A stretch of DNA of 64,000 nt from Arctopsyche grandis (GCF_051622035.1 NC_135360.1:15504501-15568500); one strand, 5' to 3'. Shown: positions 13,381-26,564, counted from the stretch's first letter. Numbers and translations are program-made. The notes: generated by a model not told the origin, from the sequence alone.

Positions 13381-16300
13381 CTAATATATATATAAATATG
13401 TTAATATATTTATGTTATTATCTTATTTTGTTTTTACATCCTGTCATTTTATGCTTGGTGTTAACTAGAAGCAATTCAGTAATGTCACTATGGCAAAATT
13501 GTAAATAAGGGTTTTAATTAATACATTTTATACGCACATACATATATGAGCCAGTATATTTGAGAGAAGCATAAGTCCACCTTTCTTCATTTCCAGAAAT
13601 ATTTCGCAAAACATTAAATATAATGTTTTGCGTTTAACAATATTTAAAAATACTGGTGGGGTGTAATACCTGTTTTCCGAGATTCTGGACATTTTAAATT
13701 AATAGAAATGATAAAAATTTGTGAATTGTTTTTGGAACTGAAAATTGGACTTCTACCACTTTCAAAGATAACGGCTTGGAATCGAAAATAATTTTGTTTT
13801 GGTAATATGTGTTTATACCTAAAGGGTATAGAGGTTTTGTTGGAATCCTAAATTTAAGACTAAATTTAAAAATTGTTAAGTTCCGGGGAAATTTGACGTC
13901 GATTAATTTTTCACCTCCTCGTCTCAGGTTTTTGTTTGATAACTTTTTTTTAAATGCTTTTTATTATTACTAAATTAAATTATCTATTTTAATAGCTACT
14001 CATCTACTGATCATTTTCTATTTTACAATTTTAAATTAATTTTGTTATTAATCATAGTATTATATTATTATAATGTTAATATGTACAGCGTAATAGGAAA
14101 AAGAGATCAAAAACCTATTTACAATTCATTTGATAACTTTAAATAGCTACATACATACATACATATGTCGATTGATGGATTTGTTATTTTCTCACTATAT
14201 TGGTACATAGGGTAAGTTATTTTGCTCTAGACTTGTATGTTATTGAGCTGAATGTGCATTCCACTTTACTCAGATAAAATGACCCAGTGTGAAATTATCA
14301 GATGGAAAATGATTGCATGAAAACGTGGCCTTCCGCACTTTACGATACGAGCGGTCTCTAGGTCAACCGCCTACGTATGTCCTGTGTCTATTTTCATAAA
14401 TCGGAAACACGTGTGATTGGAAATAGATTAAACATTTCGCTTAATGTCGCGAAAATGCCATTTTACTAACGCCATAAAAAGTAGTATAGATAATATAGAT
14501 TCTAAAAATGCATGTACATATGTACGTATGTACATAGTTTGCTTGAAATGTACTGAGCCTCGCGTTGATCTACATGTAAACCAGTTAGTTAGTTGTACAT
14601 GTCATATGATGCAAGGATAACTTTGCGATGTTTCTGCGAAACGGTTGGCAACAAACGAATGTGATTCACCTTCCCCTACTTTCATTCAAAACAACTGTTA
14701 TCGAAACTAATTTTCCCGCCTAAATCCTGAAATGTGGACATAAGCTCATTTCAATAGATGGAGAATTGGAGGAGAAATTGTACGCATTAGTTGGAGGACT
14801 ATCTCCATATCACACCTGAATCGTTTTTGATGTGCTTGCAACACTTACATACATACATATTATATGTATACGTATTTTTTCTACTTCACTTTTTTGGATT
14901 GAGTTTCTTATTACGCGGAAGAGTTTAGAAAAGTCACGCAAAGATTTTTCCTTTTTGTTCGGTTGCATTATTACGATTAGTGTTTTTTAAAAAAAATGTC
15001 ACGTTCAATAATTTGAGGTTATTGCGAAGAAACGACGACAAAGAAATGCGGTATTTCTTCAAGAGATTCTTTCGAAATTTACGATCTAGAAATATTCTAC
15101 GCATAGATCTTACTTGTGTCTATTTTTCAACAATTTAATACCGGTCAGTACAGCTCAAGCCGGCAACTGTACGTAAACAGCCGTATGAAAAATATTCTTT
15201 AGTACATTCTATATGGACTAATTCATATGGTTCGCAGTGACGCATTCGAAACAGCAGCAACCGAGACGATCTATTCATATTATACAGCAGTGCATGTCAC
15301 TGAAACGTATCAAGCAGAAGTAGTGGAAATATTTTCATACTGCTATGGACATATTCACGCATGTGGAAATATTCACGCATGACATGACGTCATAGCGGCG
15401 AGTGCACGCGTACTAACAAAAGTTAGCCTGAAAACCTGGCCAAATTTTTTTTTTACGTTTTTTACCAGAAAATAGCTTTCTGTACTATTAAATGTGAGCT
15501 ATTGACGATTGTAAACAATCTTAAAATTGTTGATAATTTTTCAAAATTCCTCAAGTTTCGCCGGAGGGCACTTTGTAATGTATATATAAACCGATTTTGG
15601 CTTGCACTCGTCCAAAACAAACATGAACGTGCAGAAAACGGGTGGTGCTGTATAGTATGAATAGAAGCAGTCTTTTCCGTGCTGTGTTGTGCCGAGATGT
15701 TGACGTGCAGTGCTTGATAATATAAACGGACCTTAAAGTGACTCTTTATAAACCGATAGTTTCTGTTTTTAACATGCCTTATTTGTTTTAATTATTTAAT
15801 CAAATATTATTACTCTATATGTATAAAATATATTTTGTAAATGCATTCAAGTAAACATTTTTTTTGTCCAGTTTTCTATGCCATTTTTACAATAAATAGC
15901 TTATTAGGACTCTAAGGGCATTGTTTATTGATATAATAACAATTTATAAATATATGACCCAACTTTTCTTCTAGGTCTATTACGACAGAATTTTCCTCAC
16001 TCATAAAAATGACTGTATTTGAATTCCACAATTCTTCTGAAGTTTACGTGTTTCGGCACTGATGTTAATAAAATGGCGTCCATTATTCACAATCTACATG
16101 TCGTCGCTCACTCTTGAATATTTATCAAGTCGTAAGCTGAATTTCAAACGATTCCACTTCGCATTTCCTACATCGTTTCAAGGTAGTTCGTACGTTCCCA
16201 AGGTGGACATGGCGACGAACATCCCTAGCCGATTTGCACAAAGAACATCCATATTCGTATCCCAAACACGCCTAGCTACGCTCTAACTTCCAACCTTATT

Positions 16301-16817
16301 GTCATTTTAATATTTCGCGCTCTAAATGCATCACAAATGAATTTTTAATAGAGATTACTCAAGTATTTCTGGTCGTGAGACTTGTTTCTATTATGCTCTC
16401 GGGCATTTGCCAAAATTTTTCCTCTTCAGACGTCTCCTTTCCAGTTACAATGACTTGCATAAGAAGATCAGATAACTCTTCTTCTTTACAATGGGAATAA
16501 TCAGCGTTCGTATTGCAAAAACGGCGCTGACGGAAGACGATGTTTTTAGGCGGATTTCGTCCGGTTTTGAAACGTCGCGAACATATTCAATTATCTCGAA
16601 CGACCCGTAGAAAGTAAATTGAATAATTCATGTGAACAATTTTGTTAAACGTTAAGCGACGTGATATATTTTTATATTCGAAGACGTTTTTAAGTATACA
16701 TACATACATTAGTAACGTGTTTATTTTTCTATAGTATTTGCATCATTTTTACTACAAAAAAGATTTAACAAGGGAATAACACGTCGATTAACTACTATGC
16801 TTTATGGTGTCATGACA
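13381..16817. other. No gene recognised; one dispersed repeat
   Basis: No exon is supported. About 13960-14125 is the reverse complement of part of the dispersed repeat at 28206-28345 (shared 'ctactgatc...ttttctattttacaatt' type sequence). The rest is AT-rich with ACATACAT-type simple repeats. The first exons of the TBL2-like gene should lie here or further upstream, but I could not identify them. Confidence 0.45.
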
Positions 16818-17230
16818 TTAATTATATTATCATCATCTACAGCCATTCACCATCCACTGCTGGATGTGAATTCGTCTCTGTTTTGCGCAGCTCTCATCCA
16901 TCTCACCACCATACATATTTCTAGTTTCGTCCACCTATCTTCCTTACAGCCTTCCGCTCACCCCTTAACATTCTCTCGGGTACCATTTGAGCACTTCTTT
17001 TGTCAATTCTTCTAACTACGTGACCCGCCCATTTCCATTTCAAATTCTTTACTCTCCACTATATCCACTACCCTTGTCATATTTCTCACCCACGTATTTC
17101 CTATCTTAATGCTGAGCATACGGCGTTCCATAATTCTTTGAGTGCATTTAATTTTGTGTAGCATCTTGTCGTTTAATGTTCATGTTTCATATCCATACGT
17201 TATCAAATTATAATAAAATAACATATTTCA
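16818..17230 (-). repeat. LINE ORF2 C-terminal fragment, best preserved copy
   Basis: Read on the minus strand, about 17180-17050 encodes KIKCTQRIMERRMLSIKIGN followed by TWVRNMTRVVDIVE. In insect LINE reverse transcriptases this region reads CTQRAMERxMLGIxLRD...EEIRxRTxVxDI. The downstream part is broken by stops. A tail of the same family is seen at 5064 and 10180. Confidence 0.7.
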
Positions 17231-17814
17231 GCTTGTGAATGCGTGGAACAAAATTATGATACCCTACTTTTGGGTTTGTTTTTAATTGCTATATGGTCTG
17301 GTTGATTCTCTATGACTTGTTTTGGTTATTACGTGTAAATTAATTTTGATGGAGACATTGTGATATTTGCCATTCTCCCACTACCCGTGCCTACTACGGT
17401 TACAAATGGCGCCATTGTTTTGAAAATATCGTCAAACATGCGACGATCTTTGTGAATGCTAAATTGTTTTTGATTGCTTCGGCAACAATCGTTCGATGCT
17501 GTCACTTGTTTTCTTGGCTCGAAAATGTTGTTACGTTGTTATTGAAATCATATATTTTATGTAAGGTACAAAATGTCTTTGTAATTATTTACAAAAAGCA
17601 CAAACTCGTGTGCGTGCACCGACAATAATAGTTAGAGAACGGCATTATTGAACTAATACCATTTCGTGCCAGAATTCACTGTCACTTTCTCTGCACTAGA
17701 AACGCACTTGCTAACTATAATGCTATACCTTTACGTATAAGTTAATTGTATGTAATTTTTAAAGCCTACTTTTTACTACAGCTAGCTGTAAATAAATTGT
17801 TTTATTATTTATAG

Positions 17815-18914
17815 ATCGAACTGTGTTTTTTTGGGATATTAAAGACATCCAAGGAAAGGGTCGAAAGTCTGTGAGGGTGAATATAGAATTTGATCATGGG
17901 ACTCACATTGCGTGGAGTCCGGACGATAAGGCTTTCATTATCCACAAATATTTGGAAAATTGTATAGAGGTATATAAAATTGAAAAGAAAAAGGATGGAT
18001 TGCCTTGCACTACTACCAAAGCGATTACATTTGAAAAGGTAAAATAAATATTAATACTTAAACTCAATTATTGTAAATTTGTATTTGTTGATAATTTTAT
18101 CAATTATATTTTATTTCAGATGCATCTTGAAGAAACTGTCGGTTTTGGAATAGCTTGCAATGGACGTTTCATGATGTCGTGCTCTACTAAAAATGACATA
18201 ATAATATGGAGTCTTAAAGGAGAGCAATTGGCTAGAATTGATACTTATACGATGACTACCATGAAAGCAAAGATTTCTCCGTGTGCTCGTTACGTTGCTG
18301 CTTCAGGATTTGTCCCAGATGTGAAAGTTTGGGAAATTGTATTTGACAAAACTGGAAAATTCAAACACGTTGCCAGAGCCTTTGAATTGACCGGTCACAA
18401 TTCTGGAGTATATGATTTTGCATTTGATGCTGGAACGTCACACATGGCTACTGTATCTAAAGACGGCACTTGGAAATTATTTTATACCAAAGGTTTTTGT
18501 TATTTTTTGATAAAATTCATCATTCATATATTATTAATTAATTTTATAATAAAATTTTAGTGGATTATGTTAGAGGAGAAATGGTACAATTGATTAATAC
18601 GGGTACTTACACCCAAGGGAGTTCTCCTTCCATCATATCACTTTCTCCAAAGGCTGATCTTTTAATTATAGGTACAGGAAACTCTTTAGAAATTCTGAAG
18701 GCACAAAGTGGAGATGTTATTGAAACAATTGATGATGCTTTCGCTGGTACATACATTTGCATAATATTTTTTATTGTATTTTATTTCAATATTCAATGAT
18801 TTTTTTGTTTCTTTTTCAGATGATGTGACTAATATAAGATTTGACTTGTTAGGAAAGCTGTTATTAGTTTCTGGAGATAATAAAGTTAGGATATTCAACA
18901 ATACTTTTCAATAA
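17815..18914 (+). CDS. TBL2: TBL2-like WD-repeat protein, last four exons
   Basis: This is transducin beta-like protein 2, known in mammals as an ER membrane WD40 protein that takes part in the unfolded-protein response. Exons read by splice signals and phase are 17815-18038, 18120-18492 (last codon split), 18561-18746 and 18820-18914. The joined frame runs from RTVFFWDIKDIQ through the hallmark stretches FIIHKYLENCIEVYKIEKKK, KISPCARYVAASGFVPDVKV and VSKDGTWKLFYTK to VSGDNKVRIFNNTFQ and a stop. The first visible exon begins in phase 1 in the middle of a WD repeat (the D of 'ADDRT'). The N-terminal membrane anchor and first WD repeats are therefore encoded upstream, outside what I can identify. 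The C-terminus is shorter than in human TBL2. SPRING1 follows 1.5 kb downstream on the same strand. Identification rests on remembered family sequence and is strong. Confidence 0.88.
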
Positions 18915-20436
18915 AATGAATTAACTACCTCACTAATTATTCAATTTACCAATATTGGTATTGTTGGATAGTTAAATTGTTAAGACTGAATAACAAATTA
19001 CATACATATATAGATCTTAACAGTACATACTTATGATTTGTATGTGGACATTGTCAATGAGGATTTTCGTTCAGATTTTATAAAACAAAAAGTATTTTTG
19101 TAATAAAAATAATATGAAATGTATATATGTAGCATTTTATTTTACTGGAGTTAAATATTTCGATTTATATCTAAATCAATGATAATATTATATTTTTAAT
19201 AAAAAACAATTATTATTAATGCTCATTTGTATTCAGTGTAAATTATTCTTCATAATTTTTACTGGATTAAATATAAATAATTTATAAAAAATATATAATT
19301 AATTAGATTATAGAAATTCTAATGAACAGATATTTCATTTTTTTTAATTTCTAAGAATGTTTATCTTAAGAGGTAAGTACTACTTATAGTAAAAAAAATT
19401 ACATAGTAATGTTGCATTTACAAAATAGTATTTTAAATGTGAATGAAAACCAATTTTAAAACAAATTATTTGGGTAAAGTTTAGTATTTACACTTAAATA
19501 TTTTTACTCATTTTTCTGTTAGAAAATACCTCAGTATATTTAATATACAGTTAAGCCGAAATCTAATTTAAAATAAATTAAGTAGGTATGTATGTACATT
19601 AAATATTAAGTACATATTTAGTTGACTATACAAAATATTGATCAGTTTAAATTGATTTTTGATCCAATTAATCAGAATTAGTTATTCATATGTATGCATA
19701 TAAAATTCTCTACATTTTATATTAAATCCCCAACTAATTATCATTCACTTCTGCAAAATCAAAAAGAGTTCAAATACAGTCAACTTATAAATAATTAATA
19801 AGACGATGTACTAAAACCTCATATTTAATCCACATTTTATTTAAATTAGCTAACATTGTATGTAGATCTATGTTTCTAGGCAAAAAGTAAGGTTGGACCT
19901 AGTTATATGCATAAGTTTTTACATATAGTAAAAACACTAATTTAAATTTTTAATTGAAATGAAATTCAACAATTAATATATAAATGCGTTCGTACATATG
20001 TATATAACAAAATATGTTAACAAAATTTATTGTTGTAAATAATTAGTTAGTCAATAGTTTTATTGCAATTAACAATTGAATCAATGGCTCGGTAATTTTC
20101 CCTGTTTTATAATATTAGTTTTATTAATTATACAATTGAAATCAATAAAGCTTTTAACAAACTATTAAATTTATTGCTAAAATATCATATTTCAATGTGT
20201 AAGTATGCTAAATTTACAATAACTGATCGAATATGGATAGTATTAGAATGTATGTATAAAATATGAATTAGTTGGGTTCAAATCAGATTGAGACGAGCGA
20301 TAAAATATATTTTCGAATTTCGAATAAACGGAGTTTAATTTGATTGAATGTTGGTAGTCCACGAAGATGTTATGGCCACATATGTCAATGCAATCGGTGC
20401 GAAGTGAGCGAGGGAGTGCGGTGGTATGCGGGGCGA
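18915..20436. other. Intergenic spacer between TBL2-like and SPRING1 genes
   Basis: The spacer is very AT-rich with many stop codons in all frames. The TBL2 3' UTR should lie at its start (AATAAA-like signals near 18911 and 19100). The SPRING1 promoter and 5' UTR should lie near 20300-20436, where base composition turns GC-rich just before the start codon. I see no further gene. Confidence 0.6.
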
Positions 20437-23400
20437 ATGATGTGGCGGTGCGGGGGGGCGGCGCTGCGGCTGATGCGGCGCCGCCTGGTGCTGGCTGTCA
20501 TCTTCGTCTCCTCGCTCTCCTACTGCATCATCAGCTTGCTGCGGGATGTCAGTCTTGTCAACTACCACTGAACCTTTCACATTATTACACTCATCGTTCG
20601 TAATATCTGTATATTGATTGTTCAAACTTTCAAACCCTTAGAACAACAATGCGGTGGATTCAGAAGTCCAAGATATTGTAATGGAAAGAAAACATCCATT
20701 TATATGGAGAACCTTGCAGGAACACAATGAGACAACAGTAGAGAGCACCAGTTGTCGCAACTCCATTCAAGGGAAAGTTTTGGTGGTCGATGACAGGGGT
20801 ATGTTGTTTTTATACATGTTCCTTCTTATGAGAATGTTTGCAACTTCGATTTCTCTAATAATGGGTTCTCAACAAAAAGTTCTTCCAATACATATTTTAT
20901 GCTGTTACAAAAACATTTTTAAACAGTGCAAGTATATATCATCTGCATACAATAAATTTACTGTACAATAAGATTTTAATCTATATATATATAAAAATTA
21001 ACGTCTGTGTGTGTGTGTGTATCTCGAATGGGCTCCTAAGCCACTGAAGCGATTACGATGGAACTTTCAGGATTTGTTGTATGCATGTCCGGGAAGATTA
21101 CTGTGAAAAACAAACGGGAACGGAAACGGGAAAAACGGAAATGAGTGTAATTCGCTATAATTTCGAATGTTTTCGCGTCGCCACCAGGGTGTTTGCTGCC
21201 CGCGTTGTTCCGAAAAATGGGAACGGAAACGAGAACGGGAATTGCATGCGTTATTGTGGCATCGCAACGCATGCAGGGTTCAGCTAGTTATGCATATAAT
21301 AAAATTAACAATATTAGAAAGTTTTTGAAAATTTAGTTATTTGTATATTTTTAGATTCTCCACTTATTTTATTTAATCTTATAACACAATAGATGAATAT
21401 TAAATTAAATTCTGTATCCAAATTATTATCTCGGCTATTATAAATACCGATAAACTTTAGGTAATACAGGTTGTATAATAGTTATATTATAATAAAAAAG
21501 ACGAGCACATCGATCAATATGCCCGAATAGTAAACAGTACAGAAACTACTCTTTTTCTGGCACTCTAATCTGCACCTATGTATCAATAAATATAAAATAC
21601 ATATCATTTTTTAATTCAGGATTCGTCTGTCACCGACCAGATGTGTTATCTTCGGGATGTTGTAATTCACTATCGCACACAACCAAACAATATTCGTGTG
21701 CAACATGCTCAGAAGGACACTGTTGCGTTATATATGAATATTGCGTCGCTTGTTGTCTTCATCCTGATAAGGTTAGTATCGTTCATTCTACTCCAAAAGC
21801 CAATGACTTAAAATGTATACAGATAGTGGTGTCGTCCAATTTTCATTACAGCAGGTTCCCAATAAAAATTTCAATACATAAACATGTATTAAAACCATTT
21901 CAATCAAATTGTATACTATTCTTCTTTCTTATTTTCTCGTTATATACTGAAAGTCGTTTCTACTGAGTCTAGTTTCTTCTTCGTTAAATACTGAGCGTTG
22001 TGGTCATTTCTATCATCTGGAATCCGGTGGACGATCCGTCTCCACTCCTCCTGGTCTATTGATAAATTGAAAGCAGCGTTTAGGGACGATCCCGCCAGTT
22101 ATTTAATTTGATCTGACCATCTTACAGAAGAATGTTCTCTCGCCTGCCTTTCCTCTAGTGTTCGGGTGACTACCAGCTTTTCTAGACTCCACATTATTCT
22201 TGGAAATATGGTCAAAGTAGGAAATAATCCTTTTTCTCTCCGAGTCTCTCTGAAACTGTTTTGGATGGAGATGAGGATTCTTTGAGGATGGAGATGTTCG
22301 TGGGTCTTTAGTACCACATTTTGAAGGCACCTAACATGTCCCTTTCTCTCTTTCTTAGCGTCCATGTCTCAACTCCATCCTCTTTCCCTTGAGATCAAGG
22401 TATCTAGGTAATATACATAAAATTGTTGATTGCCTCGTAGTTTTTTAAAGCATTGGAGTTTATGAGAGAGAAGAATCTGTGAATGATGAGGATTTTTGTT
22501 TTTATTTATTGATGGACGTAGGTGTTCAATCGTTATTTCTATTTTACGAATTAGTTTAGCCATTTCATCCTCGATGCTGGCCTTAATTAATATTGTGTTA
22601 TCTGCGAATCTTGTACTATTGTAATATTTTATTGCTGGTAAACCGATTTTTTTCACGGGAGATGCTCGATGGGTTTCTCGTAATTTATCTGTATAATCAT
22701 TTATCACAATTTATGTTTATTAACCCTTTGCCCGCGGCAATAAATATAGCGAACAAGTCCTGTACGCGGCACCTTTTTCGCGAATTTGGCAATCGAGTTT
22801 TCGACCTTAAATACAGATTTTAATATTTACTCAAGTAACCAGATATGTTAATTAACACATAAAGTATTATTTTAAACAATAAAATACATAATATATCTCG
22901 TAGTTTTGGCTTAATTGTCAAATAATTGTTCTTCATACAATTGAGACGTATCGTCTCAATTGTATGAATACGTGACGTCACATAAACGAGGTTTCAGTAT
23001 GGTTCCACAAAAAACTAATTTTGACTGATATATATATTCATTTTAAGCAAATTGAATAGATGGCATTCAACTCTCAGTAATATATTCAACCAATTTTGAA
23101 CCTTAAAACAGTTGAAATAGGCGCGTATAAGCCTCAAAATCCGGTGCAAAGTTCAGAAATTCTATGGAAGACAGCGGCGCTACAGACTTGTCGCCCAAAG
23201 CTTTCATAGAAGACGGCCGCGGGCAAACGGTTAAGGCTATATAGAAATGAGCTATATAGAATGGCTATATAGTCATTCTTGGCACAATAAATAAATAATG
23301 AACATTCGAGATTCATATCCTTCCATTAAAACCCAGAAACACATTACTATTTAACTTATGGAAACTTTTAATTTTGAAAAAAGGGTTTCTGAAAACCAGT

Positions 23401-23684
23401 TTAAATTTCAGTAATTTGTGTTTTAATGACTGAGTGTTGAAAAAATATCTTCATATATATGTTTGTTAATATAATTATTTTCTTTTAAATTGCAGAAAGA
23501 AATTCTCGAAGCTATTTTAGATAAAGTTTCAGTTCAACATAATGTACTGTTTGCTTCGGTGAACGACCACTTTGAATTGTGTTTGGCCAAATGCCGTACA
23601 AACTCTCAGAGTGTTCACCACGAAAACTCTTATAGGGATCCAAAGAGAAAACATTGTTTTGGTGAAGATGTGCCCGGTTCTTAG
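20437..23684 (+). CDS. SPRING1: SREBP regulating gene protein (SPRING1/C12orf49 family)
   Basis: The four exons are 20437-20547, 20642-20798, 21620-21771 and 23496-23684. All junctions are GT-AG with matching phases (0, 1, 0), giving about 202 residues against 205 in human. The protein is a Golgi type II membrane protein that in mammals supports SREBP processing through S1P. Visible features are a basic N-terminus with a single membrane segment (LVLAVIFVSSLSYCIISLL), then the conserved CRNSIQGK, CCN, the run of Cys pairs (CATCSEGHCC...EYCVACCL) and the C-terminal block DHFELCLAKCRTNSQSVHHE with YRDPKRKHCFGE. I chose the start at 20437 because it directly precedes the membrane segment, as in orthologues; the next codon is also ATG. 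Intron 2 holds a Helitron. Intron 3 holds a LINE fragment and a piggyBac-like element. Identification is strong. Confidence 0.92.
20980..21287 (+). mobile_element. Non-autonomous Helitron in SPRING1 intron 2
   Basis: The element starts TCTATATATATATAAAAA and ends CAGCTAG, and is flanked by A on the left and T on the right, as Helitrons insert between A and T. A perfect 10-bp stem (tgcatgcgtt / aacgcatgca, 21242-21274) lies about a dozen bases before the terminal CTAG, as expected for the 3' hairpin of the family. The 308-bp body contains a (TG)n run and GGGAACGGAAAC-type repeats but no open frame for a helicase. Confidence 0.85.
21962..22710 (-). repeat. LINE reverse transcriptase C-terminal fragment in SPRING1 intron 3
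   Basis: On the minus strand the upper part reads STRFADNTILIKASIEDEM, a decayed form of the YADD box and its following helix (FADN instead of FADD). Further on it reads MWSLEKLVVTRTLEERQARE and SVRWSDQIK, and near the end IDQEEWRRIVHRIPDD, which match the closing segment of insect LINE ORF2 proteins (RW.DxI...W...HRP). At least one frame break lies near 22366. It is an inactive 5'-truncated insertion. Confidence 0.7.
22724..23230. mobile_element. piggyBac-like non-autonomous element in SPRING1 intron 3
   Basis: Both sides carry TTAA (22720-22723 and 23231-23234), the piggyBac target site. The left end reads CCCTTTGCCCGCGGC and the reverse complement of the right end reads CCGTTTGCCCGCGGC, so the terminal inverted repeats differ at one base over 15. 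The body of 507 bp has no transposase frame. An inner palindrome (caattgagacgtatcgtctc..., about 22938-22966) is also present. Confidence 0.8.
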
Positions 23685-24862
23685 TGTTATAAAAGTGTAT
23701 TTATTTATTTTTAGACAATTTATAATTATGATTTTCATATAATCAACACAGCAAAGATACGCACTGTACACACCAAATACTCATACATACATATGTAATT
23801 GCAAAAAAAAAAAAACAATATAGTTGATTGTGTTAAACATATACATTTTCGTCTCAATTTTTTTTGTAATTATAAACATTATTATTACTACTATAAACTG
23901 TAAAACGAAGTTTGTATACTTACATATGAAAAATTGTTTGTTTTTGTTATAGATCATTTCTATTTACTTTATTTTTAAATTGTAGGCTGTGAAATTATGT
24001 CTATATAGTTTGTTTTTGAATAAACATATTTTATAGACATTAAAATTTAATGAAATTATTTTTTTTATATAAGTTATGCATATAGGTAGATATGTGGTGT
24101 TTGATTTAACTCTTTTAACGCTAAACAACGAGAAGAGAATTGCTAACAACGATCGTTGTTGACTTCACAATGGTCGTATTTGAATACTTGTGATCCAGTG
24201 CATCATTGGTATGAAACATTTTATATATATTTATACCGACGCAAACTTTTTCTTTGCGCTCGGGTTTTCTATTTCCACTATTTTTTATCTATAATGATAT
24301 AGCATATAGAATAATAGTAAAAACAATAGAAAATCGTTTTCTATTATAGAGGTCACGAGCCGTCGTGCAATTAAATGCAAAATAAATGTTAACGATACCA
24401 AAAACATAAACTGTCACCCTCTCAGTGCATCTCACTCGCACGCTCGAATTTACAACCACGAAATAGAGAGAGAGAGAGAGTTATCAAACACCCATTTCAA
24501 ATACAATGCACAGTAAAGTATGGCAAACTCAGCCAATGAAGTAAGTTAATAAGTAATACATTATTTTTTTTCTTCAAAAGTATTATAAATGTTAGAATTC
24601 CTCGCTAGGATTTTGAAAAAAAATGTAGCAGCCAAAGGGTTAAATCCAATTATCAACTTCATAACATTAAAATATAATACGTTATTGGTATCTATTATCT
24701 ATTTTTCTAATGAAATGATTTCATTTGTTGAATTTTACATACATATTGTACAATAAAATGTATTTCATAATATGCAATTAGATAGTAAGAATCACTGAAA
24801 CCATATCAATTTTCTGTTGTTGCTTTACAATGTTATTAAGGAATAGTTTTGTTTTGGTGTAA
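23685..24862. other. Intergenic DNA before the segmental duplication
   Basis: This holds the SPRING1 3' UTR and non-coding DNA. There is an (AG)n run at 24466-24480. TTAACTCTTTTAACGC near 24103 and the reverse complement TTAACCCTTTGGCTGC near 24640 could be ends of another decayed piggyBac-like element, but this is weak. The segment stops at the Helitron target dinucleotide A/T at 24862/24863 where copy A starts. Confidence 0.5.
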
Positions 24863-25138
24863 TGTTAAATAAAATGTGTACATTTTATCGATAATATAAT
24901 CTTTATATGTTTTTGTATAATAAATTTAGTTGTTATATAGAACAGTCTATTTTGATTATAATATAGTATTAAAAAAATATATGAGTTTATATGAACATAG
25001 ATATAAATCCATCAGTGGTATGTTATCCATACCCGTGATTCATTCAGCTCGCATTGATACTTGCAAACCGTCCACATTTGATGCGGTTCCATTTCCAGAT
25101 GAACAGTATATATGGACAGCCTGATACATAATATCTAT

Positions 25139-26564
25139 TTACGGAGCATTGACGTCAAAATCTTCAATATTATGTTCATTGGGTTTGATGCCATAGTGGA
25201 TTTTTCCAGCTTTAACATAACACCAAGCCATCATTTTAGAGCTAAAATACATTCCAATATCTCCTTTATTAGAGAGAGTTATAGCGCCAGCTGTTTCTGT
25301 AAGTCTATTGGTCATTGCATCAATGGCTTGGGTGGTTGCCTCTTGCGGACTTAAGCCCTTTTCCATACCAATGATGATGCTGTGAGCCAAACAAACTTTA
25401 AGAATAGTTTCTCCATGGCCTATTAAAAGTACATATAAAAATTGATGAAAGTAAATGTGAAAATTGTTGCCGAATCTATGAATTTATCAATCTTTTTTAT
25501 TATTATTTGAACCTGTGGTGGACACTCCTCCAATTTTATCATCAGCGTATGTGCCACTTCCTATTTGGGGGGTATCACCTATTCGGCCTACATATTTCCC
25601 GGTCATACCGCCTGTCGAAGTAGCCACAGCAATGCGTCCTTCACTATCGATAGCCACAGCTCCAACAGTACCCACGCCATCACCCATCTTAATATTAAAA
25701 GAAGTAACTTTATTTTAAAAAATGAATTATAGTTGTACTACAAATATAGCCATATTAGCAATAAGAATTGACAATCAAAAGATTTTAGCGATTGTGACGT
25801 ATAGAGTCAAAATTTTTTATTAAAAATAGTCGACAACCCCAACTCTACATCACTAGAGTTTCGCCTTACTATATAACTTGTTTTTTTCATAATGTAATAT
25901 AAAGAATAGAATTATATATTAATTACATCTTTTTTGTGTCCAATCTCAATTCGACCACCACCTCCACCATTCAGGAAGTCTTCCAATGCTTGTAAAGCTG
26001 CATCAGTAACCAAACTAGATGGGGGTACAGTTTCGAAACCCTGAAATTCATTTCACATGATTGAATCAAATATACAATGTTTAGATTAAACCAGCGTCTT
26101 TCTCACTTCGGATATTGCAAAACTTCTAGCACCATCTCCTCCCAGCATGGCATGTGGTGTTTTTTCTAATACGCGCCTCGCTATACTGATAGGGTGTCGA
26201 ATATCTCGTATCAAAGTCACACAACCTGCTTGTAAGTCCGATCCCCTTTGCATGCTGGCTTCCATTTCTACTGCGGCATCAAGATTCAAAACCGATCCAT
26301 AGCCTATAGAAATAGAAAAAGTCAACGAACTGAGGGTAAACAAAAAAAAAGGTTTAGTGAACAAATTATTTGACCTGCATTAAATGCTTCATCGTCTTCC
26401 ATAGATCTCACAGCCACTTCTATGGCATCTAAAATGGATCCTCCGGAATTTAGACATTTGTAGCCCAAAGAAGCGGCCAATTTAACTCCTTTAATTTTGG
26501 CAGGAACTCTGTTTTCCGGAATGTCTCCTGCTCCTCCATGCACAATTATCACAGGTTCTACCAT
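25139..26564 (-). CDS. ASRGL1: Isoaspartyl peptidase/L-asparaginase, copy A
   Basis: Five exons on the minus strand: 26564-26375, 26303-26092, 26040-25927, 25687-25513 and 25419-25139, with consistent phases. The product is an N-terminal-nucleophile hydrolase that removes isoaspartyl residues and hydrolyses asparagine. The family is made as one chain that cuts itself between Gly and Thr to free the catalytic Thr. Exon 1 has the start [16 protein letters not shown] and [20 protein letters not shown]. Exon 2 has [19 protein letters not shown] and EKTPHAML. Exon 4 has the cleavage and nucleophile site GVGTVGAVA, then the substrate-pocket blocks [19 protein letters not shown] and GSGTYAD, and GGVSTTG. 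Exon 5 has GHGETILK and ends DFDVNAP. All expected catalytic motifs are present, so the gene looks intact. The partner copy at 39181-40606 differs at the residue before the nucleophile. Confidence 0.93.

Noticed and set aside
24440-24500. Possible CRISPR-like or tandem pattern around the (AG)n run
   Set aside because: A simple dinucleotide repeat only. CRISPR arrays are not expected in an insect genome and no spaced repeats are seen.
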